Shown: in pieces, positions 36,013 to 43,439 of the stretch
Numbering within the stretch: the stretch's first letter is position 1
How the letters are laid out: every line of letters begins with the position of its first letter
Source: Sphingomonas montanisoli
GTDB taxonomy: Bacteria; Pseudomonadota; Alphaproteobacteria; Sphingomonadales; Sphingomonadaceae
Length of the DNA stretch: 64,000 bases
Reading direction: 5' to 3'
Assembly (NCBI RefSeq): GCF_008274695.1
Contig: NZ_VTOU01000003.1
Coordinates: 372,001-436,000, forward strand
The notes under the pieces: generated by a model
The model's input: only the letters and a program-made list of their open reading frames with translations
Database searches by the model: none
What the model was told of the DNA's origin: nothing
Translations under genes and position numbers: made by a program

Positions 36013-37064
36013 TGAACCATCTGTCCGTGACGACCGCGTGGTCGGCGATGCTTCTGCTTGCCGGCTGCGCGACCAGCCGGCAAGCGATCCCGACCTCGGC
36101 GGCCACCACCGCCGAGGTTCTCGCGTCCGGAGAAACCGAAGCCGTCGGCACCGCAAATGCCGATGCGGCCGACGATCCCGCAATCTGGCGCAACCCGCGC
36201 CGGCCCGCCGACAGCCTGATCATCGGCACCGACAAGAAGGCCGGGCTCTATGTCTATGGCCTCGACGGCAAGCGCCGTGATTTCGTCGATGCGGGCCGCG
36301 TCAACAATGTCGACCTGCGCGACGGTGTGGCCGTTGCGGGCAAGCCCGGCATCCTCGTCGCCGCGAGCGACCGCAACGATGTCGCGCATGCCAAAATCGC
36401 TTTGTTCCGGCTCGATCCGACCACCGCAAAGCTGACGTCGCTCGGCACCGTGGCGGCGGGCGACGGCGAGGCTTATGGCATCTGCCTGACCCGCGTGAAG
36501 GGCGCCGCCCACGCCTTCGTCGTGATGAAGGACGGCACGATCAACCAGGTCGCGCTCGACCTCGCGGCCGCGACGCCGGCGGGCAGGATCGTTCGCACGA
36601 TGAAGCTCGGCACCCAGTCCGAAGGCTGCGCGGTCGATGATCGCACGGCCAAGCTCTACGTCGCCGAGGAGGATGTCGGCCTGTGGCGCTTCGACGCGCG
36701 CGCCAGCGGCCCCGTCGAGCCGACGTCGATCGCCAAGGTCGACGGCACCCGCCTCGTCGCCGATGCCGAAGGCGTTGCGATCGCGCCGATGGGTCGCAGC
36801 GGTGGCTATGTGCTGGTGTCGAGCCAGGGCGACAATGCCTATGCGGCGTGGCGCCTGTCGGACGGCGGCTATGCCGGCCGCTTCCGCATCGCGCAGGGTA
36901 AGTTCGGCAGCACCGAGGAAACCGACGGCATCGACCTGATGCTCGGCAATTTCGGCCGCGACTATCCGACCGGCATCTTCGTCGCGCAGGACGGGCACAC
37001 CCCGGACGGCGCCCAGAACTTCAAGCTGGTCCGCTGGGACGCGATCGCCAAGCTGATCAAGTAA
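36012..37064 (+). CDS. Beta-propeller (3-)phytase
   Basis: A 350-residue exported protein starting MNHLSVTTAWSAMLLLAGCATS with a lipoprotein-like signal (LAGC). The phytase signature is strong: ANADAADDPAIWRNPRRPADSLIIGTDKKAGLYVYGLDGKRRDFVDAGRVNNVDLRDG, then DGEAYGICL, QSEGCAVDDRTAKLYVAEEDVGLWRFDA, ADAEGVAIAP, SSQGDNAYAAWRLSDG and ETDGIDLMLGNFGRDYPTGIFVAQDG. These acidic residues bind calcium and phosphate in the six-bladed propeller. It releases phosphate from phytate at the cell envelope. It is translationally coupled to the TonB receptor upstream. Confidence 0.94.
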   Translation: MNHLSVTTAWSAMLLLAGCATSRQAIPTSAATTAEVLASGETEAVGTANADAADDPAIWRNPRRPADSLIIGTDKKAGLYVYGLDGKRRDFVDAGRVNNVDLRDGVAVAGKPGILVAASDRNDVAHAKIALFRLDPTTAKLTSLGTVAAGDGEAYGICLTRVKGAAHAFVVMKDGTINQVALDLAAATPAGRIVRTMKLGTQSEGCAVDDRTAKLYVAEEDVGLWRFDARASGPVEPTSIAKVDGTRLVADAEGVAIAPMGRSGGYVLVSSQGDNAYAAWRLSDGGYAGRFRIAQGKFGSTEETDGIDLMLGNFGRDYPTGIFVAQDGHTPDGAQNFKLVRWDAIAKLIK

Positions 37065-37072
37065 CTTTGAAA

Positions 37073-37198
37073 TCCTCCCCCGCCAGGGGGAGGTGTCAGC
37101 GCAAGCTGACGGAGGGGGAGGATGCGGCCAACTCGTTTTGAGCCGCCGCCCTCCCCCTCCGTCGCCTTCGGCGCCACCTCCCCCTGGCGGGGGAGGAT
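37073..37198. repeat. REP-like palindromic repeat, copy B
   Basis: Long inverted arms each contain a CCTCCCCC..GGGGGAGG hairpin; the left arm adds GTCAGCGCAAGCTGAC. It starts 9 bp after the phytase stop. Its left arm is identical by eye to that of the element at 53976-54100. Confidence 0.85.
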
Positions 37199-37206
37199 GT
37201 AAGTGG

Positions 37207-38184
37207 TCAGCCCAGCATACCGCCCAACCGCTTCGCGATGATCGCTTCGGCGTCGCGCATGATGCCGCTGATCAGCTCGTCACAGGTGGGGATGTCGTTG
37301 ATCAGGCCCTGGACCATCCCGGTCCAGACGAGGCCAGCCTCGATATTGCCGGTCTCGAGCGCCTCGCGGCCCTTGGCGCCGGCGACGTAGGGGCGGATAT
37401 CCTCGAACACCGAGCCTTCCTGCGCAGAGATTTCGACCACCTTGTCCGACACCGGCGTCTTGCCGACGCGGCCGGTGTTGTGGAATTTGCGCAGGATCAG
37501 GTTGGTCCCGCGCTCGTCGCTGTCGACGATGAACTGCTTGATATTCTCGTGGATCGGGGCTTCCTTGGTCGCGCAGAAGCGCGTGCCCATGTTGATGCCT
37601 TCCGCACCCAGCGCCAGCGCCGCGACGAGGCCGCGCCCGTCGCCGATACCGCCCGACGCGAGCATCGGAATGTCGATCTTGTCGGCTGCGGCCGGGATCA
37701 GGACGAGGCCGCCAATGTCGTCCTCACCCGGATGGCCGGCGCATTCGAAGCCGTCGATCGAGATGATGTCGACACCCATCCGCACCGACGACAGCGCGTG
37801 GCGGACCGAGGTGCACTTGTGGATGACCGTCAGGCCGTGCGCCTTGAAATCCTCGACATGCTCCTGCGGCTTGTTGCCGGCTGTCTCGACGATCTTGATG
37901 CCCGATTCGATGATCGCCTTGCGATATTCGGGATAAGGCGGCGCGTTCATCGACGGCAGCAGGGTGACGTTCACGCCGAACGGCTTGTCGGTCATGGTGC
38001 GGCAGCGTTCGATTTCGCGGCGCAGATCGTCGGGCGTCGGCTGGGTCAGCGCGGTCAGGATGCCCAGGCCACCAGCATTCGAGACCGCCGCCGCCAGTTC
38101 GGCGCGGCCGACCCACATCATGCCGCCCTGGACGATCGGATGCTCGATCCCCAGCATTTCGGTGACGCGCGTGCGGATGGCCAT
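37207..38184 (-). CDS. Nitronate monooxygenase (2-nitropropane dioxygenase family)
   Basis: A 325-residue FMN-dependent TIM-barrel enzyme: MLGIEHPIVQGGMMWVGRAELAAAVSNAGGLGILTAL, KPFGVNVTLLPS, IDGFECAGHPGEDD, MLASGGIGDGRGLVAALALGAEGINMGTRFCATKEAPIHENIKQ. These are the phosphate-binding and active-site segments of the family (the HPG histidine region included). It oxidises alkyl nitronates in the cytoplasm; many homologues have unknown natural substrates. It is divergent from the D-aminoacylase-like gene across about 100 bp. Confidence 0.92.
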   Translation of the reverse strand: MAIRTRVTEMLGIEHPIVQGGMMWVGRAELAAAVSNAGGLGILTALTQPTPDDLRREIERCRTMTDKPFGVNVTLLPSMNAPPYPEYRKAIIESGIKIVETAGNKPQEHVEDFKAHGLTVIHKCTSVRHALSSVRMGVDIISIDGFECAGHPGEDDIGGLVLIPAAADKIDIPMLASGGIGDGRGLVAALALGAEGINMGTRFCATKEAPIHENIKQFIVDSDERGTNLILRKFHNTGRVGKTPVSDKVVEISAQEGSVFEDIRPYVAGAKGREALETGNIEAGLVWTGMVQGLINDIPTCDELISGIMRDAEAIIAKRLGGMLG

Positions 38185-38285
38185 CGATTCCCTTTCCAGA
38201 AAGATATAACTCTATTGCGCGACGCCAAAGCGTGAAGGCGTGGCGCGGTCAAGCGTAAAGCAGCGCGGACGGAGAGGACAAGCGT

Positions 38286-39923
38286 GTGAGCAAGACAATC
38301 GTCGTGAAGGGCGGGCTGGTCGCCGACGGCACCGGCGGTGAACTGTACGAAGCCGATGTGGCCATCAAGGACGGCCGCATAGCCGCGATCGGCCAGGGGC
38401 TGAACGGCGATGAGGAACTCGACGCGCGCGGGCAGATCGTCGCGCCGGGCTTCATCGACATGCACACCCATTATGACGCGCAACTGTTCTGGGATCCCGA
38501 TTGCACCCCGTCGAGCTGGCAGGGGGTCACGTCGGTCGTCATCGGCAATTGCGGGTTCGCGCTGGCGCCGTGCCGGCCGGAGAATCGCGAGACTCTGGTG
38601 CAGATGCTCGTCGAGCTGGAGGACATGCCGGCCAAGGTGCTGAATGCGGGCATCCAATGGTCGTTCACCGATTTCGCGGGCTATATGGCGAGCGTCGAGG
38701 CGCTTCGCCCCACGCTGAACATCGCGGCCTATGTCGGCCATTCGCCGGTGCGCGTCGATGTGATGGGCGCCGACGCTTATGATCGCGCCGCGACCGATGA
38801 AGAGATTGCGCGGATGGCGGCGATCGTGGGCCAGGCGATGGACGCGGGCGCGATCGGCTTCGCATCGTCGAGCGCGCCGACCGGGCGGCGATCGGCGACG
38901 GGCAAGGCCGATGCGCGCGAATTGCTGGCGCTGGGCAAGGCGATGGCGAAGGACGGGCGCGGCGTGATGGCGATGGTGCCGGGCGGCCAGCACCTGTCGC
39001 GCGAGGCGATGTACGACATGCAGGCCGATATCGGCCGCCCCTTCACCTGGACCGCATTGATGCAGACCGCCGATGGCGGGCATCGCGCGTCGGCCGCGCT
39101 GCACGCCGAACGCTATGCGAAGGGCGCTAGGGTGCATCCGCAGGTGTCGTGCCGGCCGATCGTGTCGATGACCACGCTGCGCACCGCCTTTGCGATGCGC
39201 GCGGCGTCGATGCTGGCACTCGAAGGCAAATCGGATGCCGAGCGGATCGCCGCCTTCCGCGATCCGGCGTGGCGCGCGACGGTGAAGACCGAACTGGCCA
39301 ATTATGCCTTCACGATCAGCTGGGATCGCTGGACGATATCCGAATCGCCGACGTCGCCCGAACTGGAGGGGATGACGATCGAGGCGCTGGCGAAGCGGCT
39401 GGGCGTCGACGGGCTGGATGCCGCGATCGACCTGGCGCTGGCCGATGGGCTGGCGACGCGGTTCACCGTGGTGCAGGTCAATTATGAGGAGGACGAGGTC
39501 GCCAAGCTGCTGCGGATCGACGGCGCGGTGCTGGGTCTGGCGGACTCGGGCGCGCACCCCGATCAGATTTGCGACGCGATCCTGCCGACCGATCTGCTGG
39601 GCAAATGGGTGCGCGATAAGAAAGTCCTCCCCATCGAAACCGCGGTGCGCAAGCTGACCGGCGAACTGGCCGATCTGTTCGGGCTCGATCGCGGCTATCT
39701 GAAGATCGCCGCGCCCGCCGATATTACCGTGTTCGATCCCGCGACGATCGGGCCGGGGCCGGTACGGCGCGTCTATGACCAGCCGGCGGGCGGCGAGCGG
39801 CTGATCGCCGACCGCGCGACCGGGCTGACGCACATGCTGGTCAACGGCGTGCCGATCCGGCGCGACGGCGCGGCGCTGGCGCGCGGTGCCGCGGGCGGGC
39901 CGGGTCGGATGTTGCGGGGGTAA
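38286..39923 (+). CDS. N-acyl-D-amino-acid deacylase family amidohydrolase
   Basis: A 545-residue metal-dependent hydrolase. The GTG start at 38286 follows GGAGAGGA. The metal site begins IVAPGFIDMHTHYDAQLFWDPDCTPSSWQGVTSVVIGNCGFALAPCRPENR (HxH and the NCG cysteine), and continues with YVGHSPVRVDVMG, GLADSGAHPDQ and the C-terminal composite domain RGYLKIAAPADITVFDPATI. This is the D-aminoacylase/N-acyl-D-glutamate deacylase pattern. It would release D-amino acids from N-acyl derivatives in the cytoplasm; substrate specificity is open. A palindromic repeat begins immediately after the stop. Confidence 0.92.
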   Translation: MSKTIVVKGGLVADGTGGELYEADVAIKDGRIAAIGQGLNGDEELDARGQIVAPGFIDMHTHYDAQLFWDPDCTPSSWQGVTSVVIGNCGFALAPCRPENRETLVQMLVELEDMPAKVLNAGIQWSFTDFAGYMASVEALRPTLNIAAYVGHSPVRVDVMGADAYDRAATDEEIARMAAIVGQAMDAGAIGFASSSAPTGRRSATGKADARELLALGKAMAKDGRGVMAMVPGGQHLSREAMYDMQADIGRPFTWTALMQTADGGHRASAALHAERYAKGARVHPQVSCRPIVSMTTLRTAFAMRAASMLALEGKSDAERIAAFRDPAWRATVKTELANYAFTISWDRWTISESPTSPELEGMTIEALAKRLGVDGLDAAIDLALADGLATRFTVVQVNYEEDEVAKLLRIDGAVLGLADSGAHPDQICDAILPTDLLGKWVRDKKVLPIETAVRKLTGELADLFGLDRGYLKIAAPADITVFDPATIGPGPVRRVYDQPAGGERLIADRATGLTHMLVNGVPIRRDGAALARGAAGGPGRMLRG

Positions 39924-39927
39924 CTTG

Positions 39928-40071
39928 ATCCTCCCCCGGAGGGGGAGGGGGACCGCCCGAAGGGTGGTGGAGGGGTAAGCGTCGCAAGGAGTGCGCTGGA
40001 GACGATAAGTACCGTTGCCGGCCAATACCCCTCCACCGCTGCGCGGTCCCCCTCCCCCTCCGGGGGAGGAT
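39928..40071. repeat. REP-like palindromic repeat, copy D
   Basis: The left arm (TCCTCCCCCGGAGGGGGAGG followed by GGACCGCCCGAAGGGTGG) and the right arm (CCACCGCTGCGCGGTCC followed by a CCTCCCCC..GGGGGAGGA hairpin) are inverted copies around a unique centre. It resembles the element at 1231-1352. Confidence 0.85.
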
Positions 40072-40598
40072 CTGAAGAGGACGCACCTGTGGCGTAGAAT
40101 CAGGACAGGGATCGGTCGGCGCGTCCTTCCGCGGGCATCCGGGTTGGACATGTCGTGTGTTCAGGGCCGGCTTTCATGGGGTCCGGGGGCGGAGCAAGCC
40201 CCGCGTGCGGAATCGAAAGCCGATTGTCAGGCGGCTTTCCCGATATCGGTGGCGTCCGGTGGTCGGATCGGGGCTACCCGGGATACGCCCGAAGACGCAG
40301 TGGATCGGCCCTGTCTTTTCTTCGCACCATAGCCGCCGCGATCGGCGGACAGTCCCAAGCCGGCCGGATGTTGCGAAGCTTCGGCTGAACCGGATGACTT
40401 CGCGCCGACCGTTCGGCCCGGTGCGGAGCAAGCGCTAAGCTCCGGGCCGGTCCTGCATCCCGTTCGCTTGTACCGAGCGACAGGATGAGCGTGTAAATAA
40501 CCCATTAGGTTCTTTTTGTCAAGAGATCGTTCCTTAAATGTTCCAGGACAATCGGGAAGGATTGAGGTGGGGGCAAGCGGAGCCTAAAGGTCCGCCCC
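40072..40598. other. 527-bp region without a convincing protein gene
   Basis: No frame here has a plausible start with coding character. The stretch contains several hairpins: GGCCC..GGGCC enclosing GGAGC..GCTCC near 40414-40447, CCGCCGCGATCGGCGG near 40331, and GGGGC..GCCCC near 40187. GCGGAGCAAGC occurs in two of them. A well-formed minus-strand promoter sits at 40494-40522 (separate entry), so a non-coding transcript is possible. The right end must also contain the leader of the M28 peptidase gene. Confidence 0.5.
40494..40522 (-). promoter_or_regulatory. Consensus-like minus-strand sigma70 promoter
   Basis: On the minus strand TTGACA (40517-40522) and TATTTA (40494-40499) are separated by exactly 17 bp in an AT-rich pocket of otherwise GC-rich DNA. 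No protein gene lies downstream on that strand before the D-aminoacylase 3' end. Confidence 0.55.
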
Positions 40599-42257
40599 AT
40601 GAAGACGATCCTCCTCGCGCTGGCCGCAACCGTCGCCGCGCCCGCCCTCGCCCAGAACACCGACCCTGCCCGCATCGAACAGACGGTGCGCACATTGGCG
40701 TCCGACATTTTCGAAGGGCGCGCGCCGGGGACGGCGGGCGAGGAGCGGACGATCGGCTATCTGATCGCGCGTTTCCAGGATCTGGGGCTGGAGCCGGCGG
40801 GGCCGGACGGGCAGTGGACGCAGACGGTGCCGTTGCTCCACACTAAGCTGGGTACGGGGCTGGGCGCGGGCGCGATGCGGTTCGACAGCCCCAAGGGCGT
40901 GGTTCCGGCCGAGCAGCTGAAGGACGTCTATGTTTCGACGATCCGCCCCGACGATGCCGCGAAGATTGCGGGTGCGCCGGTGGTGTTCATCGGCCACGGC
41001 GTGAAGGCGCCCGAGCGCAAGTGGGACGATTTCAAGGGCGCGAACCTGAAGGGCAAGGTCGTGATCTTCCTGGTCAACGACCCCGATTTCGCGGCGCAGC
41101 CGGGCGAGCCGGTGGCGGGCAAGTTCGGCGGGCGGACGATGACCTATTATGGCCGCTGGACCTACAAGTTCGAGGAAGCGGCGCGGCAGGGCGCGGTCGG
41201 CGCGCTGATCGTCCATGAGAGCGCGGGTGCGGGCTATGGCTGGAACGTGGTGGTCAGCAGCGGGGGCGAGAATTACGACATCGTCCGCGCACCCGACAAA
41301 CTCAGCAGCCTCGCTTTGCAAGGATGGATCACGGGCGATGCGGCGACGAAATTGTTCGCATCGGCGGGCCTTGACCTCGCCAAACTGCAGGTCGCGGCGC
41401 GCAAGGCGAACTTCAAGCCGGTGCCGCTGCCGGGCGTGACCTTCACCGCCGACGTGCCCGTCGCCCATGAGGAGGTCGCGAGCCGCAATGTGCTGGCGAA
41501 AATCCCCGGCACGACCAAGGCCGACGAGGTGGTGATGATCGGCGCGCATTGGGACGCTTATGGCCGTGGCAAACCCGATGCGCAGGGCCGCGTGTTCCGC
41601 AGCGGCGCCAACGACGACGCGCTCGGCATCGCGGGCATGTTCGAGATTGCGCGCGCAATGAAGGCGAGGCCGGCGCCGAAGCGCAGCGTCGTCTTCGCCG
41701 CGTGGACGGCGGAGGAGCGCGGGCTGCTGGGATCCGAATATTATGCCGCGAACCCGACGGTGCCGGCGGCGAAGACCGTCGCCAACCTCGCGATCGACAT
41801 CCTGCAGACCGCGGGGCCGGCGAATGACGTCGTGCTGGTCGGCAAGGGCCAGAACAGCCTGGAGGACGACATGGCGCGCGTCGCCGCGACCCAGGGCCGC
41901 CGGGTGACGCCCGAAAGCCTGCCCGAGCGCGGCCTGTTCTACCGCGCCGACCATTTCAGCTTCGCCAAGCGCGGGGTGCCCACCCTGCTGCTGATGGGCA
42001 TTGCGGGCGCATCCGACCTGAAGACCGGCGGCGTCGCAGGCGGGCAGGCGTGGATCGATGCCTATACCGGCCAATGCTATCATCAGGCGTGCGATGCGTG
42101 GAGCCCCGAATGGAATCTGGCGGGCGCGGTGCAGGACATCGATCTGGTCGGCACGATCGGCGCCGAGCTGGCCAATTCGGATAAGTGGCCGACGTGGAAG
42201 GCGGGGTCCGAATTCAAGGCGATCCGCGACAAAAGCCTGAGCGCGACGGCCAAGTGA
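40599..42257 (+). CDS. M28 family metallopeptidase, exported
   Basis: A 552-residue zinc aminopeptidase with signal peptide (MKTILLALAATVAAPALAQ). A protease-associated (PA) insert spans roughly residues 120-230. The peptidase domain carries VVMIGAHWDAYG (first ligand HxD), GANDDALGIAGMFEIARAM (bridging Asp), AAWTAEERGLLGSEYYA (catalytic and ligand Glu), and the late His in YHQACDAW. It probably trims peptides in the periplasm. The stop is 2 bp before the btuF-like gene, an unexpected pairing that suggests cotranscription. Confidence 0.93.
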   Translation: MKTILLALAATVAAPALAQNTDPARIEQTVRTLASDIFEGRAPGTAGEERTIGYLIARFQDLGLEPAGPDGQWTQTVPLLHTKLGTGLGAGAMRFDSPKGVVPAEQLKDVYVSTIRPDDAAKIAGAPVVFIGHGVKAPERKWDDFKGANLKGKVVIFLVNDPDFAAQPGEPVAGKFGGRTMTYYGRWTYKFEEAARQGAVGALIVHESAGAGYGWNVVVSSGGENYDIVRAPDKLSSLALQGWITGDAATKLFASAGLDLAKLQVAARKANFKPVPLPGVTFTADVPVAHEEVASRNVLAKIPGTTKADEVVMIGAHWDAYGRGKPDAQGRVFRSGANDDALGIAGMFEIARAMKARPAPKRSVVFAAWTAEERGLLGSEYYAANPTVPAAKTVANLAIDILQTAGPANDVVLVGKGQNSLEDDMARVAATQGRRVTPESLPERGLFYRADHFSFAKRGVPTLLLMGIAGASDLKTGGVAGGQAWIDAYTGQCYHQACDAWSPEWNLAGAVQDIDLVGTIGAELANSDKWPTWKAGSEFKAIRDKSLSATAK

Positions 42258-42259
42258 GG

Positions 42260-43066
42260 ATGCGGGCGGCGATCATCGCGGCGCTGGCGATCGGGGCGCT
42301 GGCGACGCCGCTGCATGCCGCGCCGAAGCGCATCGTCTCGCTCAACCTGTGCGCCGACCAGCTGATCCTGACGCTGGCCGATCGATCACAGATTGCGGGG
42401 CTGACGCGCAACGCCGCCAAGGCGAACATGTCGGCCGAGGCGGCGCGGACCAAGGGGCTGCGCATTCTCGGCACGTCAGCGGAGGAGATATTGGAGATCG
42501 ATCCCGATCTCGTCGTCGGCATCCCCGCGCGGCGCAACGCGATCCTGCGCGCGCTCAAGATGCGGAAATATCCTGCGGTCGACCTGAAAAGCGCCGACAC
42601 GCTGGAGGATATCTACGCATCGATCCGCACCGTATCGGAGGCGGTGGGCCATCCCGATCGCGGCGAGGCCATGATCGCGCAGATGGAGCGCGATCTGGCC
42701 GGCACGCCCGGGATCGGGCGACATCGGGTCGCAGCTTATTATCAGCGCCGGGGCTATATGACCGGCGCGGGCACGCTGGTCGACGACCTGATGACACGGA
42801 TCGGGCTGGTCAATCTTGCGACGAAGCTCGGCAAGCCCGCGCTCTCCCAGCTGAGCCTGGAGGAAATGGTGGCGGCGCGGCCCGATTTCCTGATCGTCGA
42901 AAGCGCGACCGACAAGATCACCGATCAGGGCACCGAGATGCTGCACCACCCCGCACTCAACGCCATCCCGCGCCTGCACATTCCCGAGGCGTGGACGGTG
43001 TGCGGCGGGCCAGCCTACACCAAGGCGGTTCGCACCCTGACCGAGCAACTCCGGCGCTACCGCTGA
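42260..43066 (+). CDS. btuF: BtuF-like periplasmic substrate-binding protein
   Basis: A 268-residue helical-backbone (class III) ABC binding protein with signal peptide (MRAAIIAALAIGALATPLHAA). It starts KRIVSLNLCADQLILTLADRSQIAGLTRNA and contains EEILEIDPDLVVGIPARRNAILRAL and LSLEEMVAARPDFLIVESA, as in BtuF/FecB-type proteins. The mature N-terminal segment and the location just before a cobalamin riboswitch and btuB argue for a corrinoid ligand. It lies upstream of the riboswitch, in the transcription unit of the M28 peptidase, so the riboswitch would not control it. No BtuC or BtuD gene is in the window. Confidence 0.82.
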   Translation: MRAAIIAALAIGALATPLHAAPKRIVSLNLCADQLILTLADRSQIAGLTRNAAKANMSAEAARTKGLRILGTSAEEILEIDPDLVVGIPARRNAILRALKMRKYPAVDLKSADTLEDIYASIRTVSEAVGHPDRGEAMIAQMERDLAGTPGIGRHRVAAYYQRRGYMTGAGTLVDDLMTRIGLVNLATKLGKPALSQLSLEEMVAARPDFLIVESATDKITDQGTEMLHHPALNAIPRLHIPEAWTVCGGPAYTKAVRTLTEQLRRYR

Positions 43067-43119
43067 AGCGTGCGCCGCGCGCGCCGGATTGACGCAGCGC
43101 ACCCAAAGGCGTAGTCGCC

Positions 43120-43300
43120 GCGCCGCGACAGGTTCCCCCTTAAGACGGGGATGAAAAGGGAACGGGGTTCAAGACCCCGGCTGCCCCTGCAACTGTGAGC
43201 GGCGAGCTATCGCGCCATCAAGCCATTGGGACTTCGGTTCTGAGAAGGCGGCGCGAAACGGCGATGACCCGCAAGCCAGGAGACCTGCCCGTCGCGGTCG
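43120..43300 (+). promoter_or_regulatory. Cobalamin (AdoCbl) riboswitch
   Basis: The conserved elements are all present in order: a closing stem CGCGAC (43124) with GTCGCGG (43291), GGTTCCCC, AAAAGGGAA, the GCTGCCCCTGCAACTGT core around 43180, and the B12 box AAGCCAGGAGACCTGCC at about 43273-43289. It lies 140 bp before btuB. Binding of cobalamin would lower expression of the btuB-cob operon. Confidence 0.95.
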
Positions 43301-43439
43301 TCTTTCGTGCGGACAGGGTGTGCCGGGCGGACGGGGGTTAACCCGAGTGACGACAGATCCGGACCGTGTTCGCGCGGGGGATAGGTCGTGCCCTGCCCCC
43401 GAACGAACGCGATCCCTTTGTCTTGGGGCTAGACGTTCG

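Noticed and set aside
38118-40151. 677-codon open frame on the minus strand
   Set aside because: It lies opposite the well-supported D-aminoacylase gene, is Arg/His-rich low-quality sequence and has no family motif. It is a high-GC shadow frame.
40072-40500. tmRNA, RNase P RNA, 6S or SRP RNA in the gene-free region
   Set aside because: None of the conserved sequence blocks of these RNAs could be recognised on either strand, so only a generic non-coding transcript is proposed.
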